64,000 nt of DNA from the NCBI GenBank assembly GCA_903813345.2, contig CAIIXF020000010.1:13213181-13277180 (forward strand). Reading direction: 5' to 3'. Under the pieces are notes generated by a model. The model worked only from the letters and a program-made list of their open reading frames with translations. It made no database searches and was not told the origin of the DNA. Source of the stretch: Owenia fusiformis. Its lineage: Eukaryota; Annelida; Polychaeta; Sabellida; Oweniidae. How positions within the stretch are numbered: the stretch's first letter is position 1; each line of letters begins with the position of its first letter. A program made the position numbers and the translations under genes. Positions 1 through 11,974 of this stretch are shown piece by piece.

Positions 1-2701
1 ATTAAATGAATTATTGTTAAGAAAAACAACCCAACGGCAGAACTTTTATTAAAATCCGATACCAAGTCGATGAACTTGAATACGTGTTTTTAAACAAGAC
101 GGGATCATGTCCTGATGAAAATGATAACGTTATTTTGTTTTGTTTCGAATTCAGTAATTCTCTGGGATCTTGCATCGATCTGCTTTTCCCATTTAATTTC
201 ACTTCAAATACACGTTTATTCAACAAGAAACCATTACAACGTGAGATGCAGTTGTCGCTTAATGGCTAAATTGACATCCTGAAAAATCACTACTTTATAT
301 CAGTTACTTTCTATATAAAACATATGGATGATTTGAAACGACAGTTGCAGAATTGTTGTCTTGATACCAACTGTCTTTTTTTATTAGAAGGTATCGGAAT
401 CGAGTCAGTCCTGCAATGGAAGCCTTTGTTTATCAACACCACATTTTAACGAAGTCATACCGGACCAGCGTAATGTTTAGTAACGTTTAGTTGTTCTCAG
501 GTACCACGTCTCAATAGGATATCTTCACTGATTGTTGGCAATATATTTTCTGTGATAATTCCTTAATTACGTCATCGCCGTTTTTGTTCTTTCAATAATT
601 TTTCATTTTCTGATTTAGTTTGATTTTTATCGTTAATTTTTAGAATTTACATTGACAAATTATACAATTGTTATCTTGATAATCATAAATTGGTTCCGAG
701 TAAATGATATTTGGTTGTAACTGCAAAACTGCATTTCAAGAGAAAGAAAATGAGTAGACACTATGAGCCAAATATGTAGATGATTGCATCACTATAGGGT
801 TGCATTAGGAAAACCAATGTGTTTTCACAACAAAGTTGCAGTTAATTCCACTTTGTACTATGTTGAACCGTCACAAATTAGCCCACAATCGGGTCTTATT
901 AAGATATCTCTAGAAAGCCTTACGATGGGCATACAATGCACGTAAACATGAACTGTGGAATGTTTAAACAACATGTCAGAATCCTGGGATTAACACAGGG
1001 ATTATAAACATCGAACGCATGGCTAAATAGAAACACTCGTACCCACAATGCATCTGATATAGCCAATCAAAGGGGGAGATCCCCAAAGTTCAGAGTTGGT
1101 ATTGGATCACATGGTATCCATAACATGGATCCATATAAGGCTGTAGAACCATATAGGAATCAAAGTGACTGTTGACACATTTTTCATTTAAAACAGAGAA
1201 ACAAAGCGCAGCATAAAAACATAAAATATCACGCAAATATAAAAATAAACCAGGTATTGAAATAAAAACTATTAAAAAGACGCCTCCTTTCTTTTTTGTG
1301 GTCGTTTGTATGTTACAATATTTTTCAAGGATTGGATAAAGTTCAACGAACTTTACTTCATCTATTCAGATTCAACTCACTCAAGGATCTTCCGGAGAAA
1401 AATATAACTGTACATTAACTTTGATTTAAGAATAATAGATCGAATTGATTTTGACTTTTCATATTTAAAGTAATAATGTATTGAAAGTTCGTTAAATAAA
1501 CACATGGTTTAATTCATCAACCAAACATCAACTAACATCGCACAGATCGATTTGAGATACTTTTGTCAAATTGCTGAAATAGCTGAATTTCCTTGTATCA
1601 TTGTTTGACAACATTATGGCAATTATTTCCAAACAAATTTTATTTTAGGAAACATTTGTGAACCTGTGAATAGGATTGATCTTGTTTAGATTGCTATGCA
1701 AGCTTGTAAAGGAATTTGCCCACGTTTATTTCGATTCGTTCTTTAATCGTTCGCGTTTTTAGCGTAAGAGGAACACGGATCCAATTAAAGATTTGTGTTG
1801 CGTAAGTCCATGTCAATTTATAAATATCTTAACTTAATTTTACTAGAGCTCTGATAATTGTTTCTGGCAATTTCTGAGACCTATTGATGTTACTCCTTCA
1901 TATAAAAATCTGGGATCATCCATGCCACGTTTGACGTAATGGTAAGCGCATACAGGGAACCTGTCAGAAAGTAGTTAATATGAGTTATTACATAAATAAA
2001 ACGAACAGTCAAACATGAACAATGGAAAACTAATAAACAAAAAGTAAACAACACATTGTTCTGCTTGGTTTACTTTCCGCTATTCCGCGAAGGCTCATTA
2101 ATTATATAATATAAATGTCACACTTGACCATATTGTTCTATATAATTTTCACGTAGCAAGTATGCCCAAACGTCACACTTGACATGTCACGTTCCTCAAT
2201 TCAGGATGTTATCCAAGATGTGAAAATATGAAATGCCACACAAATGGCATACAACTGTGTTCAAATGGCACACATTGTGTACAAGAGCACTCATTCTTGA
2301 AAAGTCACTCAAAAATCAATCCTAGCTCATGGTGGTAGGCTAAATTAAACGAGTTTACAATGATAATGAGTATCACTGCAGGATACGTTCAATAAGATAT
2401 TGTCATTTTCTACGGAAACTACAGACAGGCAACAAAAACTGAAACATTTTCAGTAAGATGCAGTGAAGAATACTAAAGATACGATCTCGTTGCATTTAAG
2501 GCAGGATCAGGGATACAGGGGATACAGACAACATGTTAACTTGGTATTCCAATTTGTGCTTTACTATCTCTAATTTATTACCTCGAAAGGATCTGTGATG
2601 TCTGATCAATGGTATATTAGTATTAGTTTAAAAATTAGTAAAAATGTGAGGGATATCACTTTTATCCACAAGTGGATATCCCCCATCTCCCCTAGTGAGG
2701 A
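1..2701. other. Non-coding stretch, no gene seen
   Basis: AT-rich sequence without a convincing exon on either strand. The only open frames are short (61-69 codons) and have no recognisable domain, and I saw no tRNA- or rRNA-like sequence. It may be intergenic or a long intron of a gene lying outside the window. Confidence 0.5.
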
Positions 2702-2729
2702 CAGAGAGAGAGAGAGAGAGAGAGAGAGT
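2702..2729. repeat. (GA)n microsatellite
   Basis: About 13 uninterrupted GA dinucleotides, bordered by non-repetitive sequence. Seen directly. Confidence 0.95.
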
Positions 2730-4798
2730 GGATAAAAATTATAGCAAGAGAAAGTCATAGGATATCCTATCAATCCCTTGAATTTCAAAATATGCGTTCT
2801 AAAAAGCCATTGTAGAACTTCACAATAAAATCAATAAAAACTAGACGTTCAAAAAACTCAAATATTTTCTCAGACTAGACAGACATTGAGATGCATATCA
2901 ATCGGATGCGACTTTTGAAGCGTACGAAATTTATCTTGCCACTTAACCCAATATATCCCTTTAAATATAAAGACCAATACCAATTGATAACATATTGTTG
3001 ATATTTTGGGAGATATTATATTTGAGATTGTAAGGAGTATATTGGTAGGTAATTGTTCATGTTGCTTACAATTTTGTCACTCCCCGTGGATCTGGTTGTT
3101 CCTGAAAGGCCTAAATTTATGTTAAGTAGAAACCCAGGGTGTTTTAATTATAGAGCCAGTTAACATACCCATTAAGAGCTGGCCAATCAGCTGGCAGTAG
3201 AAGTTGCTTTTGTTTACTTGAACCCTTCTTGACCCGAAATCTGATCTTTGACCTTAGCTTTGGATGATGCTATTGGTTAGATTCAAATTTTGAACTTTTC
3301 TACTGAACATAATTAAGTAGCATTTAAAAAACTTTCACTTGTTCTTATTCAAAATTAGAATAATATTTTACAAAACTGAGTACATTTTTGTTGTCTCCAA
3401 ATGTTCATACATGACCACAACAAGTTTCAAAACAAACAAAAGCCAATTTATTGAGAAACACTAAAAATTAAATTAAAATTTACTGGTTTAAGTATACTGG
3501 TAAGTATTCAAACAGACATATTTGGCTGTTCCAAGCAACACCCTCTCCTTTTATACTGGACTTTGGTCTTTAAAGGAAAAAGAAAAGATAAAGAATGCGT
3601 TTTACTCCCTATAGCTAAAATCTCCTGCTCATTATCTTAAAAATTAAACGGTTTATATCTTGCGATTGTATGCCTGGTAAAACATTGTTAAGTCCACTTT
3701 TTTATTCTACTGAATTTGGAGATTTTTGCATCCGGGATGTCCAATAACATTATTTTCAGGAAATGAATTCTGAATTACAAAGGAAGCCTTGGCATGCTTT
3801 TTAATAGATTTCTCACTTTACACTCCATATCTCGCCAGATTCCTTTAAATGTGTCATGTGTTTTCTAGGAAGAACATGTGTACATCAATAGTAACACATC
3901 GTGTATCATGTATAAAAACATTCTAATGTACTTAAGTGAACCTTCACTGTAAGCTTATACTAAGGAATACTGATCGACCCAAAGTATTAAAGATATTTTA
4001 TTCATACATGGATATCAATAAGTTTGTTTGAATGAGATTTAATTAATATCTTTCAAAGAGTCGCTTCTGTCGCTCCTGAAATACTTATCACTTTTCATTT
4101 ATATCATAAATAGTATCAAGATATCGTGCTCAATAAAAATTGGGTAGGATGTATGGTAGCATCCTCTTAAACTATGTCGTACCAAAAATAGTATCGAATA
4201 ATTTAATTTTTATATTTATAAACTCTGTATGATTAAAAATGGATAGATTATCAATTTTACATTGACTTCGCCCTATGTGGTGCCCCTTAACCAATAGTTG
4301 ACTGGGGCTACTGATGCAAAGGGTGTTTCTTTCAGATCAAATATCAATATACATAACACTGGGATAAGAATACACATAGGACGGTTATTTTAGATGTTTA
4401 AGGGGCAGCATTAATCGTACAATATATATTAAAGGTTAATCGCTGGTCTGTAAATATTTTAATTTCTTGATCTAAGAGATGGACGCGATAATAGTTTGTT
4501 TGGCGTTTGAAAGGTTATGGTCGCACTACAATTATACATATTAAAGTAGATTTAGAGAAAATGTCACTGCAATGTCAGTACCAAGACGGAAACACATCAT
4601 TTATGTGTCACTTTGTCTTAAATTTGGCAACTTAGCATATTTTGTAAATATTCTAGTTAGATAAATGAATACAATTCCCGTCTGTAGAAGTCACAATCCT
4701 TAGTCAGTAAACTTTTACCAAGTGCGTGATTGTTAATTCTTTGGTTTCTGCACAAAAAAACTACGCATCTACATCCCCTTAATTTGTTATCAAAATCG
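2730..4798. other. Non-coding stretch, no gene seen
   Basis: AT-rich, with stop codons dense in all frames and no domain, RNA gene or clear repeat recognised. Confidence 0.45.
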
Positions 4799-4931
4799 AT
4801 TAAAATACGCTTTTTAAAAACTCAGGCTTGATACATTTTGATAAAAAGGAGATGGTAATATACTAAGATACGCTATTTAAACAAATCAGGCTTGATACAT
4901 AAGAAAAATAAAAGAGGAGATGGATAATATA
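4799..4931 (+). repeat. Imperfect tandem duplication of ~65 bp
   Basis: Two adjacent diverged copies share the order ATACGCT, CAGGCTTGATACAT, AAA-rich spacer, GGAGATGG and TAATATAC. The first copy starts near 4,803 and the second near 4,864. Function unknown. Confidence 0.75.
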
Positions 4932-7067
4932 CAAACCTTTAATCAACACGAGTAATAGCACTATGTAATTTCCTGTCCTCCAAGTAGTCCACATCTTTAT
5001 TTGCTGATAATCGTAATATGATCAGTTAGTTTCCTAGATCATCAGAAATGTTATTATTTTTGGTAAAGTCTTTAAATCGCAACAATTTCGTTTGGAATCG
5101 AATCCAAGACCGAGCAGGTTAGTTACGGTTATTGCGTTTAATCTTCACTGTTGTTTGACTATTCGCATCGATTTGTTTGAAAGAAATATATGTATTTCAA
5201 GCAAAAGATACAACTCTTGAGGATCTAGTTTTACTTGAGTAAGTGCGATTTTAAATATTTCCTTCAGATTCTTTAATGTTTATTCCGTTCATTGAGGCAT
5301 TTGACCGTTAACTTCCGCATTAATCCCATTTATATCTCAGTTTACATATCGTGCATTAGCAAAATATACCATTACTGAAACATCATTTGCAGCCTTCCAG
5401 TTATAATACACCTCTAACCATAATGCATATATTGCTCACTCAAATCGGAACAAGATGTATTCAAAGCGCGTGCGCAGAAAGATAAGAATCATGGGACACC
5501 CGTGCCTCCTTCAAGACATTCCATGTGCATATTGCATGCTTTTACGAAAGAAAAGATGCAGATGGTATGATATAATGTACACATTTACATAGCCTCTCGA
5601 ACTATTCACGGGAACTTATCAATTACAGCTTCAAGAAACTCTGCAAAAGCATTTGTTCTTGACGAAACATTTCATTTATGTATATATATATGCCAGAGAA
5701 TGTAACCCCGGGGGTTATCATATACATGCGTATATGATAACAGTGATACGGATTAAACGTGACACACAAACGATAAAAATAATATTTAAACTCCATATGA
5801 TTTCAATTAGTAAATATATCTGACACTATTTGCATAATGCACACCAGACCAATTAGTTTAAAATTCAATTCCAGATTCTTTTGTAATTTGATTCACTCTA
5901 TCTGGAGATCTATCGGTTACATACGCTAACTCGATTTTATATAATTAACATGTCTTGTAAAGCAATTGCAACTCGTCATTGATTTTTAAATTCAAATGAC
6001 TATATGGTATCTTGGAAATAGCCATGTCTTCCTGTATCTTATAAAAAATCAAGTTGTCTAGGATACGGGTAAAGATGCATCTATCACCAAATAATGTAAC
6101 TTAAGGAAGTGATTCGTTTGCTCCATCTTAACTTTTAATTCAACGTCCCCCTTTGCGATTTAAAATGATAATCTTTGAAAGGTGGTAGGTTACGGTGAAA
6201 ATGGTAGTCTTAAGACAACACGTTTACTATCGAAAAACAAAATTGCGCTTTAAACAAGAAGATTGCAAAAAAATTCACATAATCCTACTTTAAGAGGTTA
6301 GACAAGGACTAAGGCAAGACTAACGATGCTATGACGGCTAATGGTAATATAATCTATAGAGTTCGGGACAATGCTTTTCGAATATTGCTGACACGTTTCA
6401 ACGAGTAAGTGCCTCTTTTTGGTTTATGGCGGTATCTGTAGGCCCTACAGGAATTTACAGAAAGGCGGTAATTTTCGTAGCAATACGATAACGAGTTATG
6501 CTCGCGTCGGGAACAAATTTTATTAGTCTATCGCATTATTGTGATGAAATTACCTTCTATTCTATCATTTGATTTATAAAACTGTTTTTTCTAAAACTTG
6601 TTTGCGCTTAAAATAACAAACGAGAATTTAAGGAATGGTACTTGATATTTTGATAGTGTTTTGTATTCCAAAGCATGCGATCAATGAATGTTTTATCAAC
6701 ACGTTCAATCACTGGAATGACCCCATTTTGACCATGAAATGACACTAATATTGGCAATTATTTTAAAAGATTACCTTTTTAGTCATTAGTCTTAAAGGTT
6801 GCCCATGAATATGTGTCGTAAAGGAAGTTCAAGACCACTTTAGGGCATGATACTCGAACGAGGCATAAGAATAACATTCTTTTCCCCTTTGTAAAATATA
6901 ATAGCAATTTTAATTTGTTTCTAATATTTCAATTCTGACGCGTGTTCTTCATTTAGAATGTTTACGTTGCCCGGTGAAATACAGAATACAAGTGTGCTGT
7001 AAGGCGCATTCGAACATGACTGTATTCACGCCTTCTATAAACTGTAAACAAAGTCAACGTTTCACCC
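4932..7067. other. Non-coding stretch; one small palindrome
   Basis: No gene seen. A near-perfect 28-bp palindrome lies at 5,714-5,741, with GTTATCATATA facing TATATGATAAC around a CATG centre, next to a GT/AT-rich run. Confidence 0.45.
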
Positions 7068-7092
7068 GGGGTATATTCGCGAAGAATACCCC
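7068..7092. repeat. 25-bp palindrome centred on TTCGCGAA
   Basis: GGGGTAT and ATACCCC face each other around TTCGCGAA with one unpaired base on each side. It lies just upstream of a longer hairpin with similar G/C-capped ends. Confidence 0.8.
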
Positions 7093-7209
7093 TGGTAATA
7101 CGTGTAATTGACGTCATAACGGCGGGTCGTAGTAATGGCGGACCATAATGAATATTCGAAACATTTTGATGAGTTTTCATGTTCGAATCGTAATATAGAC
7201 CTCAGAACA

Positions 7210-7318
7210 TGGGTAATATCGTCGAATACACCCCTTAGGGCTAGGCACAAAAGCTTTCGAAAATACAGAAATCGTTTTTTGTGCCTAGTCCTGGGGGGTG
7301 TATTCGACAATATTACCC
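7210..7318. repeat. Hairpin (inverted repeat), ~42-bp arms
   Basis: The left arm (GGGTAATATCGTCGAATACA, CCCC, then CTAGGCACAAAA) is mirrored by the right arm (TTTTTTGTGCCTAG, GGGGTG, TATTCGACAATATTACCC) around a ~26-base spacer. An open frame across this interval is simply a read-through of the hairpin. It resembles the other hairpins of the 7-14 kb district. Confidence 0.85.
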
Positions 7319-7925
7319 CTGCTCTTCGGTCTATATTTCTTGATTATGCTCCAACTGGTGTTTTTGAACGAATGCCACATGGCTTAAGGATTTCGAAAGT
7401 GAGCTTAGATGAAATACCCAAAGGTTCTGATGCACCGTTGGAAAGTTTGTAGTGTCAGCCTCTAGTTTTGATCAGATTATATGCGGGTACAACGTTTAAG
7501 GATTTACTCTTTGGTCATTAAGGGGCAATTGGGTCATTTTCAATTTCCTGACAAATCATTATGTGAATTCTTAAAAATCACTAAAATTAAATTATATGAA
7601 TACCCCATAGTATTTCATACCAGTGCCCTTGAACTAGTACTGGTATGAAGTATACCCAATCATCAAATGTCAAATAAAAAGCACTTTCATCTCCATGGAA
7701 ACATAGAAATATGGTATCTCTGACAGTGTTCTTATAGATTCCATACACTCAAGAACAAAAACGATCCGTGTAAAAGGTCACACACTTGTTGTATTCTGAA
7801 TTATTGAAACACGAAACTGAATAGTTGGTATCTGAATTAGAGTGTGGAATGTAGTATTCGACATGTGCATGATGCCATCTATTCGTCCCAACTTTATTTA
7901 TTCGACAATAAGAAGAATTTTTCTT

Positions 7926-8325
7926 TATAAAGAACAAGTCTCGGTTTGGAGAACAGTCTCCAGAGCTAGTAATTTTTTTAATGAAAAATATAGAAACACT
8001 ACCCAATTTAAATTATAAATATTCAAAAGAGGACATTTGAATCTACAAGATGCAAAAATATCAAAATTGTCCAAAGCAGGCGTAACATGCAATAGACCGA
8101 TTCAATAAAAGACAAGTCTCGATTTGGAGAAAGAAGTCCATCGGTGTACTGCGCTTATATTTTTTTTGAAAAATATAGAATATATCACCCAAAGTATATT
8201 AAGGATATTCAAAAGAGAACATTTAAATCTACAATATGTAAAAGTATCAACATTGTCCAAAGCAGGCGTAACGTGCAGTAGACTGCTAAACTTCGTTCTC
8301 CAAACCGAGACTAGTCTTTACACAA
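7926..8325 (+). repeat. Two tandem ~176-bp repeats plus a short inverted copy
   Basis: Copy 1 starts near 7,930 and copy 2 near 8,107, both with GACAAGTCTC or AACAAGTCTC followed by TTTGGAGAA. Both run through an A/T stretch, ATATTCAAAAGAG, ACATTT, then TGTCCAAAGCAGGCGTAAC. At 8,288-8,318 the start of the unit recurs inverted (TTCTCCAAACCGAGAC). Seen directly; identity unknown. Confidence 0.85.
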
Positions 8326-8344
8326 AAACCAAATAAAGATATAT

Positions 8345-8531
8345 AGAGATTATCCTATATGAGGTTCAGGATATTGGGATTATCCCGAGGCCAATATAAT
8401 ATATGTATGTATTTATTTATTTATAAATAAATAAATACATACATACATATAATATATCTGCCCGAGGGTAGATATATTATATTGGCCAAGGGATAATCCA
8501 AATATCCTGAACCGACTATAGGATGATCTGT
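8345..8531. repeat. Hairpin repeat, copy 1, with a microsatellite palindrome at its tip
   Basis: Arms carry GATTATCCTATATGAGGTTC, CAGGATATTGGGATTATCCC and GGCCAATATAATATAT, mirrored on the other side as TATATTGGCC, GGGATAATCC, ATATCCTGAACC and CTATAGGAT. The tip of this copy holds a self-complementary microsatellite (8,401-8,451) in which (TATG)n and (TTTA)n face (TAAA)n and (CATA)n. The same hairpin recurs near 8,849, 9,826 and 10,850. Confidence 0.9.
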
Positions 8532-8803
8532 TTATCCCATACCAATCACATTGTTCAATTGGCCAAAGTTCAGAAACTTTGCAACCAACCGTGGAATTAT
8601 TTTAAGAAATTAATGTCCAGTTTTGTGTTCTTGTCCGTAGCCGGATTTTCCTGTTCAAATCGTTGATTATTAACGGGGCATACTGCTCCTTCCCTTCTTT
8701 AAAGCATCAAACAGATCGCAATTGTCTGCGTTTTTCTCCATTGTCGTTTACAGTATGCGAACGTTACAAAATAGAATCAATACGGGAACAGTGATTGTGA
8801 CGT

Positions 8804-8832
8804 AGCGGGCAGATATACTATATCTGCCCGCT
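8804..8832. repeat. Perfect 29-bp palindrome, copy 1
   Basis: Two 14-base arms (AGCGGGCAGATATA and TATATCTGCCCGCT) around one central base (C). Identical arms recur at 9,277-9,305, 9,504-9,532 and 10,541-10,569, and half copies occur elsewhere. Odd-length symmetry with GC ends and an AT core would suit either DNA cruciform formation or dimeric protein binding; neither is shown. Confidence 0.95.
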
Positions 8833-9276
8833 TGGAGCGGGACGTAAATAGAGATTATCCTATATGAGGTTCAGGATATTGGGATTATCCCGAGGCCAAT
8901 ATAATATATCTGCCCGAGGGCCGTAGGTCCCGAGGGTAGATATATTATATTGGCCAAGGGATAATCCCAATATCCTGAACCAACTATAGGATGATCTGTT
9001 TATCCCATACCAATCACATTGTTCAATTAGCCAAAGTTCAGAAACTTTGCAACCAACTGTGGAATTATTTTGAAATATTCATGTCCAGTTTTGTATTCAT
9101 GTCCGCAGCCGGATTTTCCTGTTCAAATCTTTAATTATTAACGGGGCATAGGCTACTGCTCCTTCCCTTCTTTAAAGCATCAAACAGATCGCGATTGTCT
9201 GCGTTTTTCTCCATTGTCGTTTACAGTATGCGAACGTTACAAAAAAGAACCAATACGGAAACAGCGATTATGACGT

Positions 9277-9305
9277 AGCGGGCAGATATACTATATCTGC
9301 CCGCT
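9277..9305. repeat. Perfect 29-bp palindrome, copy 2
   Basis: Same 14-base arms as at 8,804-8,832, with central base C. It lies inside the left arm of the giant palindrome. Confidence 0.95.
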
Positions 9306-9503
9306 TGGAGCGGGACGTAAAGCTATATCTGCCCGCTGATGAAAATATAAGTTTTTACAAACCGGCTTTATGTACCCGTAACACGTCCAAGTATGGGATA
9401 AAGCTATTTATCCCATACTTGGAGGTGTTACGGGTACATAAAGGCAGTTTGTAAAAACTTATATTTTCATCAGCGGGCAGATATAGCTTTACGTCCCGCT
9501 CCG

Positions 9504-9532
9504 AGCGGGCAGATATAGTATATCTGCCCGCT
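9504..9532. repeat. Perfect 29-bp palindrome, copy 3 (reverse context)
   Basis: Same arms, central base G. It lies in the right arm of the giant palindrome, so its flanks (GGGACG, ACGTCA) are in reverse order relative to copies 1 and 2. Confidence 0.95.
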
Positions 9533-9969
9533 ACGTCACAATCGCCGCTCGCATATTTGTTCATAATTTGTAACGTTCGCGTAATGACTGTAAACGACAA
9601 TGGAAAAAACACAGACAATCTGGATCTGTTTGATGGTTTAAAAAAGGGAAGGAGCATCCACTTAATCAATCAAAAATTCGAAAAAATAAATGTAGAAATA
9701 TTTGAGAGAACAGGAAAATCCGCCCACGGCCAAGAAAACAAAACTGGACGTGAATATTCTAAAATATTTCCACAATTAAAAAATGTCAACCAGATGACCA
9801 CGATTGGTATGGGATAAACATATTATCCTATAGTCGGTTCAGGATATTGGGATTATCCCTCGGTCAATACAATATATTTTCCCTCGGGACCTGCGGCCCT
9901 CGGGCAAATATATTATATTTGCCTCGGGATAATCCCAATATCCTGAACCTCATATAGGATAATCTCTAT

Positions 9970-10510
9970 GTATCTCATACTTGAGTTGGTTTGGGGTAGA
10001 TATCACCCGGGAATATATATCGTATCCGAGGAGCGGGCAGGATATATTGTATATGTCCCGCTCCGGGCCAAATGTGGGCAGATATAATATATCCATCCCG
10101 CTCCCGGGAATTTTTCAAAAGTTAAAAAAAATTTTAAAAATTTTAAATTTAAAGTTTTAAATTTTAAATGTTACAATTTCATTGTATTGAACTAAAGATA
10201 CGAAAATGTTAAATATAAATTCTGCTTTTACATTAAATAAGCCTAATTTGTTTTGAAAAAGGTAGAACCCAAAACCTACTCAAGTATGAGATACACCAGT
10301 TATGTACGGTCGGTTTTGGAAATAGGGTATATCCCTCGGGAAATATTTATATCTCCCCTTTGTCCCTTCGGTCCCTCGGGGAGATATAAATATATCCCTC
10401 AGGATATACCCTATATCCAAAACCTCCCAGTACATAACCCTTATTTATCCCATACTTGGACGTGTTACAGGTACATAAAGCCGGTTTGTAAAATCTTATA
10501 TTTTCATCAG
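9970..10510. repeat. Composite hairpin block, copy 1
   Basis: It contains a GAGCGGG-capped inverted repeat (about 10,031-10,112), a T/A-rich run (10,112-10,175), and a hairpin (about 10,312-10,432) beginning CGGTTTTGGA and ending TCCAAAACC. The tip of that hairpin is C/G-rich (CCCTTCGGTCCCTCGGGG). The same order, diverged, recurs at 11,441-11,930. The last ~75 bases match the core of the giant palindrome (CCCATACTTGGACGTGTTAC). Confidence 0.8.
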
Positions 10511-11001
10511 CGGGCAGATATAGCTTTACGTCCCGCTTCGAGCGGGCAGATATAGTATATCTGCCCGCTACGTTATAATCGCCGCTCGCATATTTGTTCA
10601 TAATTTGTAACGTTCGCGTAATGACTGTAAACGACAATGGAGAAAACACAGACTATCGGGATCTGTTTGATGGTTTAAAAAAGGGAAGGAGCATCCACTT
10701 AATCAATTCGAGAAAATAAATGTGGGAATATTTGAGAGAACAGGAAAATCCGCCCACGGCCAAAAAAAACAAACTGGACATTAATATTCTAAAATATTTC
10801 CACGATTGAACAATGTGAACCAGATGACCAAGATTGGTATGGGATAAACATATTATCCTATAGTCGGTTCAGGATATTGGGATTATCCCTTGGCCAATAT
10901 AATATATTTTCCCTCGGGACCTGCGGCCCTCGGGCAAATATATTATATTTGCCTCGGGATAATCCCAATATCCTGAACCTCATATAGGATAATCTCTATC
11001 T
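10511..11001 (-). repeat. Repeat unit: 29-bp palindrome, ~300-bp block and hairpin, copy 4
   Basis: A fourth copy of the unit in reverse orientation. The 29-bp palindrome is at 10,541-10,569, followed by TTCGCGTAATGACTGTAAAC and the rest of the block (to ~10,846), then the CTATAGTCGGTTCAGG hairpin with a CTCGGGACCTGCGGCCCTCG tip. It lies ~1.03 kb from copy 3, whereas copies 1 and 2 are ~0.5 kb apart. Confidence 0.9.
10541..10569. repeat. Perfect 29-bp palindrome, copy 4
   Basis: Same arms as the other three copies, central base G. Confidence 0.95.
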
Positions 11002-11281
11002 ATAATATCATTGCTAGAAATTGTGTGATTTGATTGGTCGAGTCAGTACCATGTGATCAAAAATTTCATAACGTATTTCACAGCTCCCTCAATTTTAGGA
11101 TAATAAAAGACGTATTGCCCGGCGTATTGCCCGCCTGGGAATTCTGACAACTACACTGGACGAAAATAAAGTGTACCATTCAATGATACTTGCACGTAAT
11201 TATGTTCACTTATGGATTAATGATATATTAATTGATTAAAATAAATGATCATAGGGAAAGTCTAGCAATGATATAATAAAA

Positions 11282-11435
11282 CAAATATTTCATTCTATGT
11301 TCGGGCAATACCTGTTGCACTTTCAATGATTTTTGCATCATGTATTTCCCTCGCCCTACGGGCTGCGGGCAATACATACCGCAAAAATCATTGAAAGATG
11401 AACAGGTATTGCCCTCCATAGAATGAAATATTTGC
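11282..11435. repeat. Hairpin with GC-rich tip
   Basis: CAAATATTTCATTCTATG, GGGCAATACCTGTT and TTTCAATGATTTTTGC on the left are mirrored by GCAAAAATCATTGAAA, AACAGGTATTGCCC and ATAGAATGAAATATTTG on the right. The tip reads CCCTCGCCCTACGGGCTGCG. It has the same architecture (AT-rich arms, CCTCG/CGGG tip) as the neighbouring hairpins but different arm sequence. Confidence 0.9.
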
Positions 11436-11440
11436 TTAGT

Positions 11441-11930
11441 ATTTCATACCTGAGGTTCTAGGTACATAACGAGCGGGAATATATACTGTATATAGCCAAG
11501 GCCCGGGGTGGGATGGATACACGCTGTATCCATCCCGGTCCCGCTCCAGAAATTTTTTTTCACAATTTTTTCAAAAAAATTTTTCACATTCTTTTTCCAA
11601 ATTTTTTTTTCACATTTTTTTCAATTTTTTTTCAAATTTTATTTTTCAAAATATGAGTTATATGAGTTTGAAAATCTCAGAAACTTAAAAAAACACTTTA
11701 TAACACCAAGAAAATGCGTATCTTAAGTATATTTTTTAATTTTGGAACTTTATAAGGTATACATGTATGACGTACCTAGAACATCAGTAGGTATGAAATA
11801 CATCTGTTATGTACCGTCGGTTTTGGATACAGGGTTTATCCCTCGAGAAATATGTGTATATCCCTCGGTCCCTGCGGTCCCTTGGGATAAAACCTGTATC
11901 CAAAACCTCCCAGTACATAACCCTTATATC
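11441..11930. repeat. Composite hairpin block, copy 2
   Basis: Same order of parts as 9,970-10,440. A GAGCGGG-capped inverted repeat with GGGATGGATACA facing TGTATCCATCCC (11,508-11,540) is followed by a long T-rich tract (11,551-11,655). A hairpin follows (11,817-11,915) with TTTTGGATACAGGGTTTATC facing GATAAAACCTGTATCCAAAA and a CTCGGTCCCTGCGGTCCC tip. The T-rich tract produces a spurious Phe-rich open frame. Confidence 0.85.
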
Positions 11931-11974
11931 TGCCCGCTGATGAAAATATAAGTTTTTACAAACCGGCTTTATGT

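Larger units (their letters stand above)
8849..9969. repeat. Giant palindrome, ~1.1 kb, arms ~555 bp
   Basis: The sequence is self-complementary around ~9,404.5 (GGGATAAA facing TTTATCCC). From the outside in, each arm contains the GATTATCCTATATGAGG hairpin, a ~300-bp block with CAATCACATTG-like, CGGATTTTCCTGTTC and TTGTCGTTTACAGT segments, the 29-bp palindrome, GGGACGTAAAGCTATATCTG, and TTTTACAAACCG through CGTAACACGTCCAAGTATGG. The arms differ by substitutions and small indels. Each arm therefore contains smaller hairpins: palindromes within a palindrome. Confidence 0.9.

Noticed and set aside
5080-5120. Possible tRNA arm (ATCGAATCCAAG)
   Set aside because: No cloverleaf could be drawn around it; single T-arm-like resemblance by chance.
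7062-7452. Overlapping open frames on both strands
   Set aside because: They arise from the self-complementary hairpin at 7,210-7,318 and share no similarity with known proteins.
8804-10569. CRISPR-like spaced palindromic repeats
   Set aside because: Repeats are not regularly spaced, spacers are hundreds of bases and themselves repeated, and the genome is eukaryotic.
11508-11726. Phe-rich 72-codon open frame
   Set aside because: It is a translation of the T-rich tract in the composite hairpin block, not a protein.
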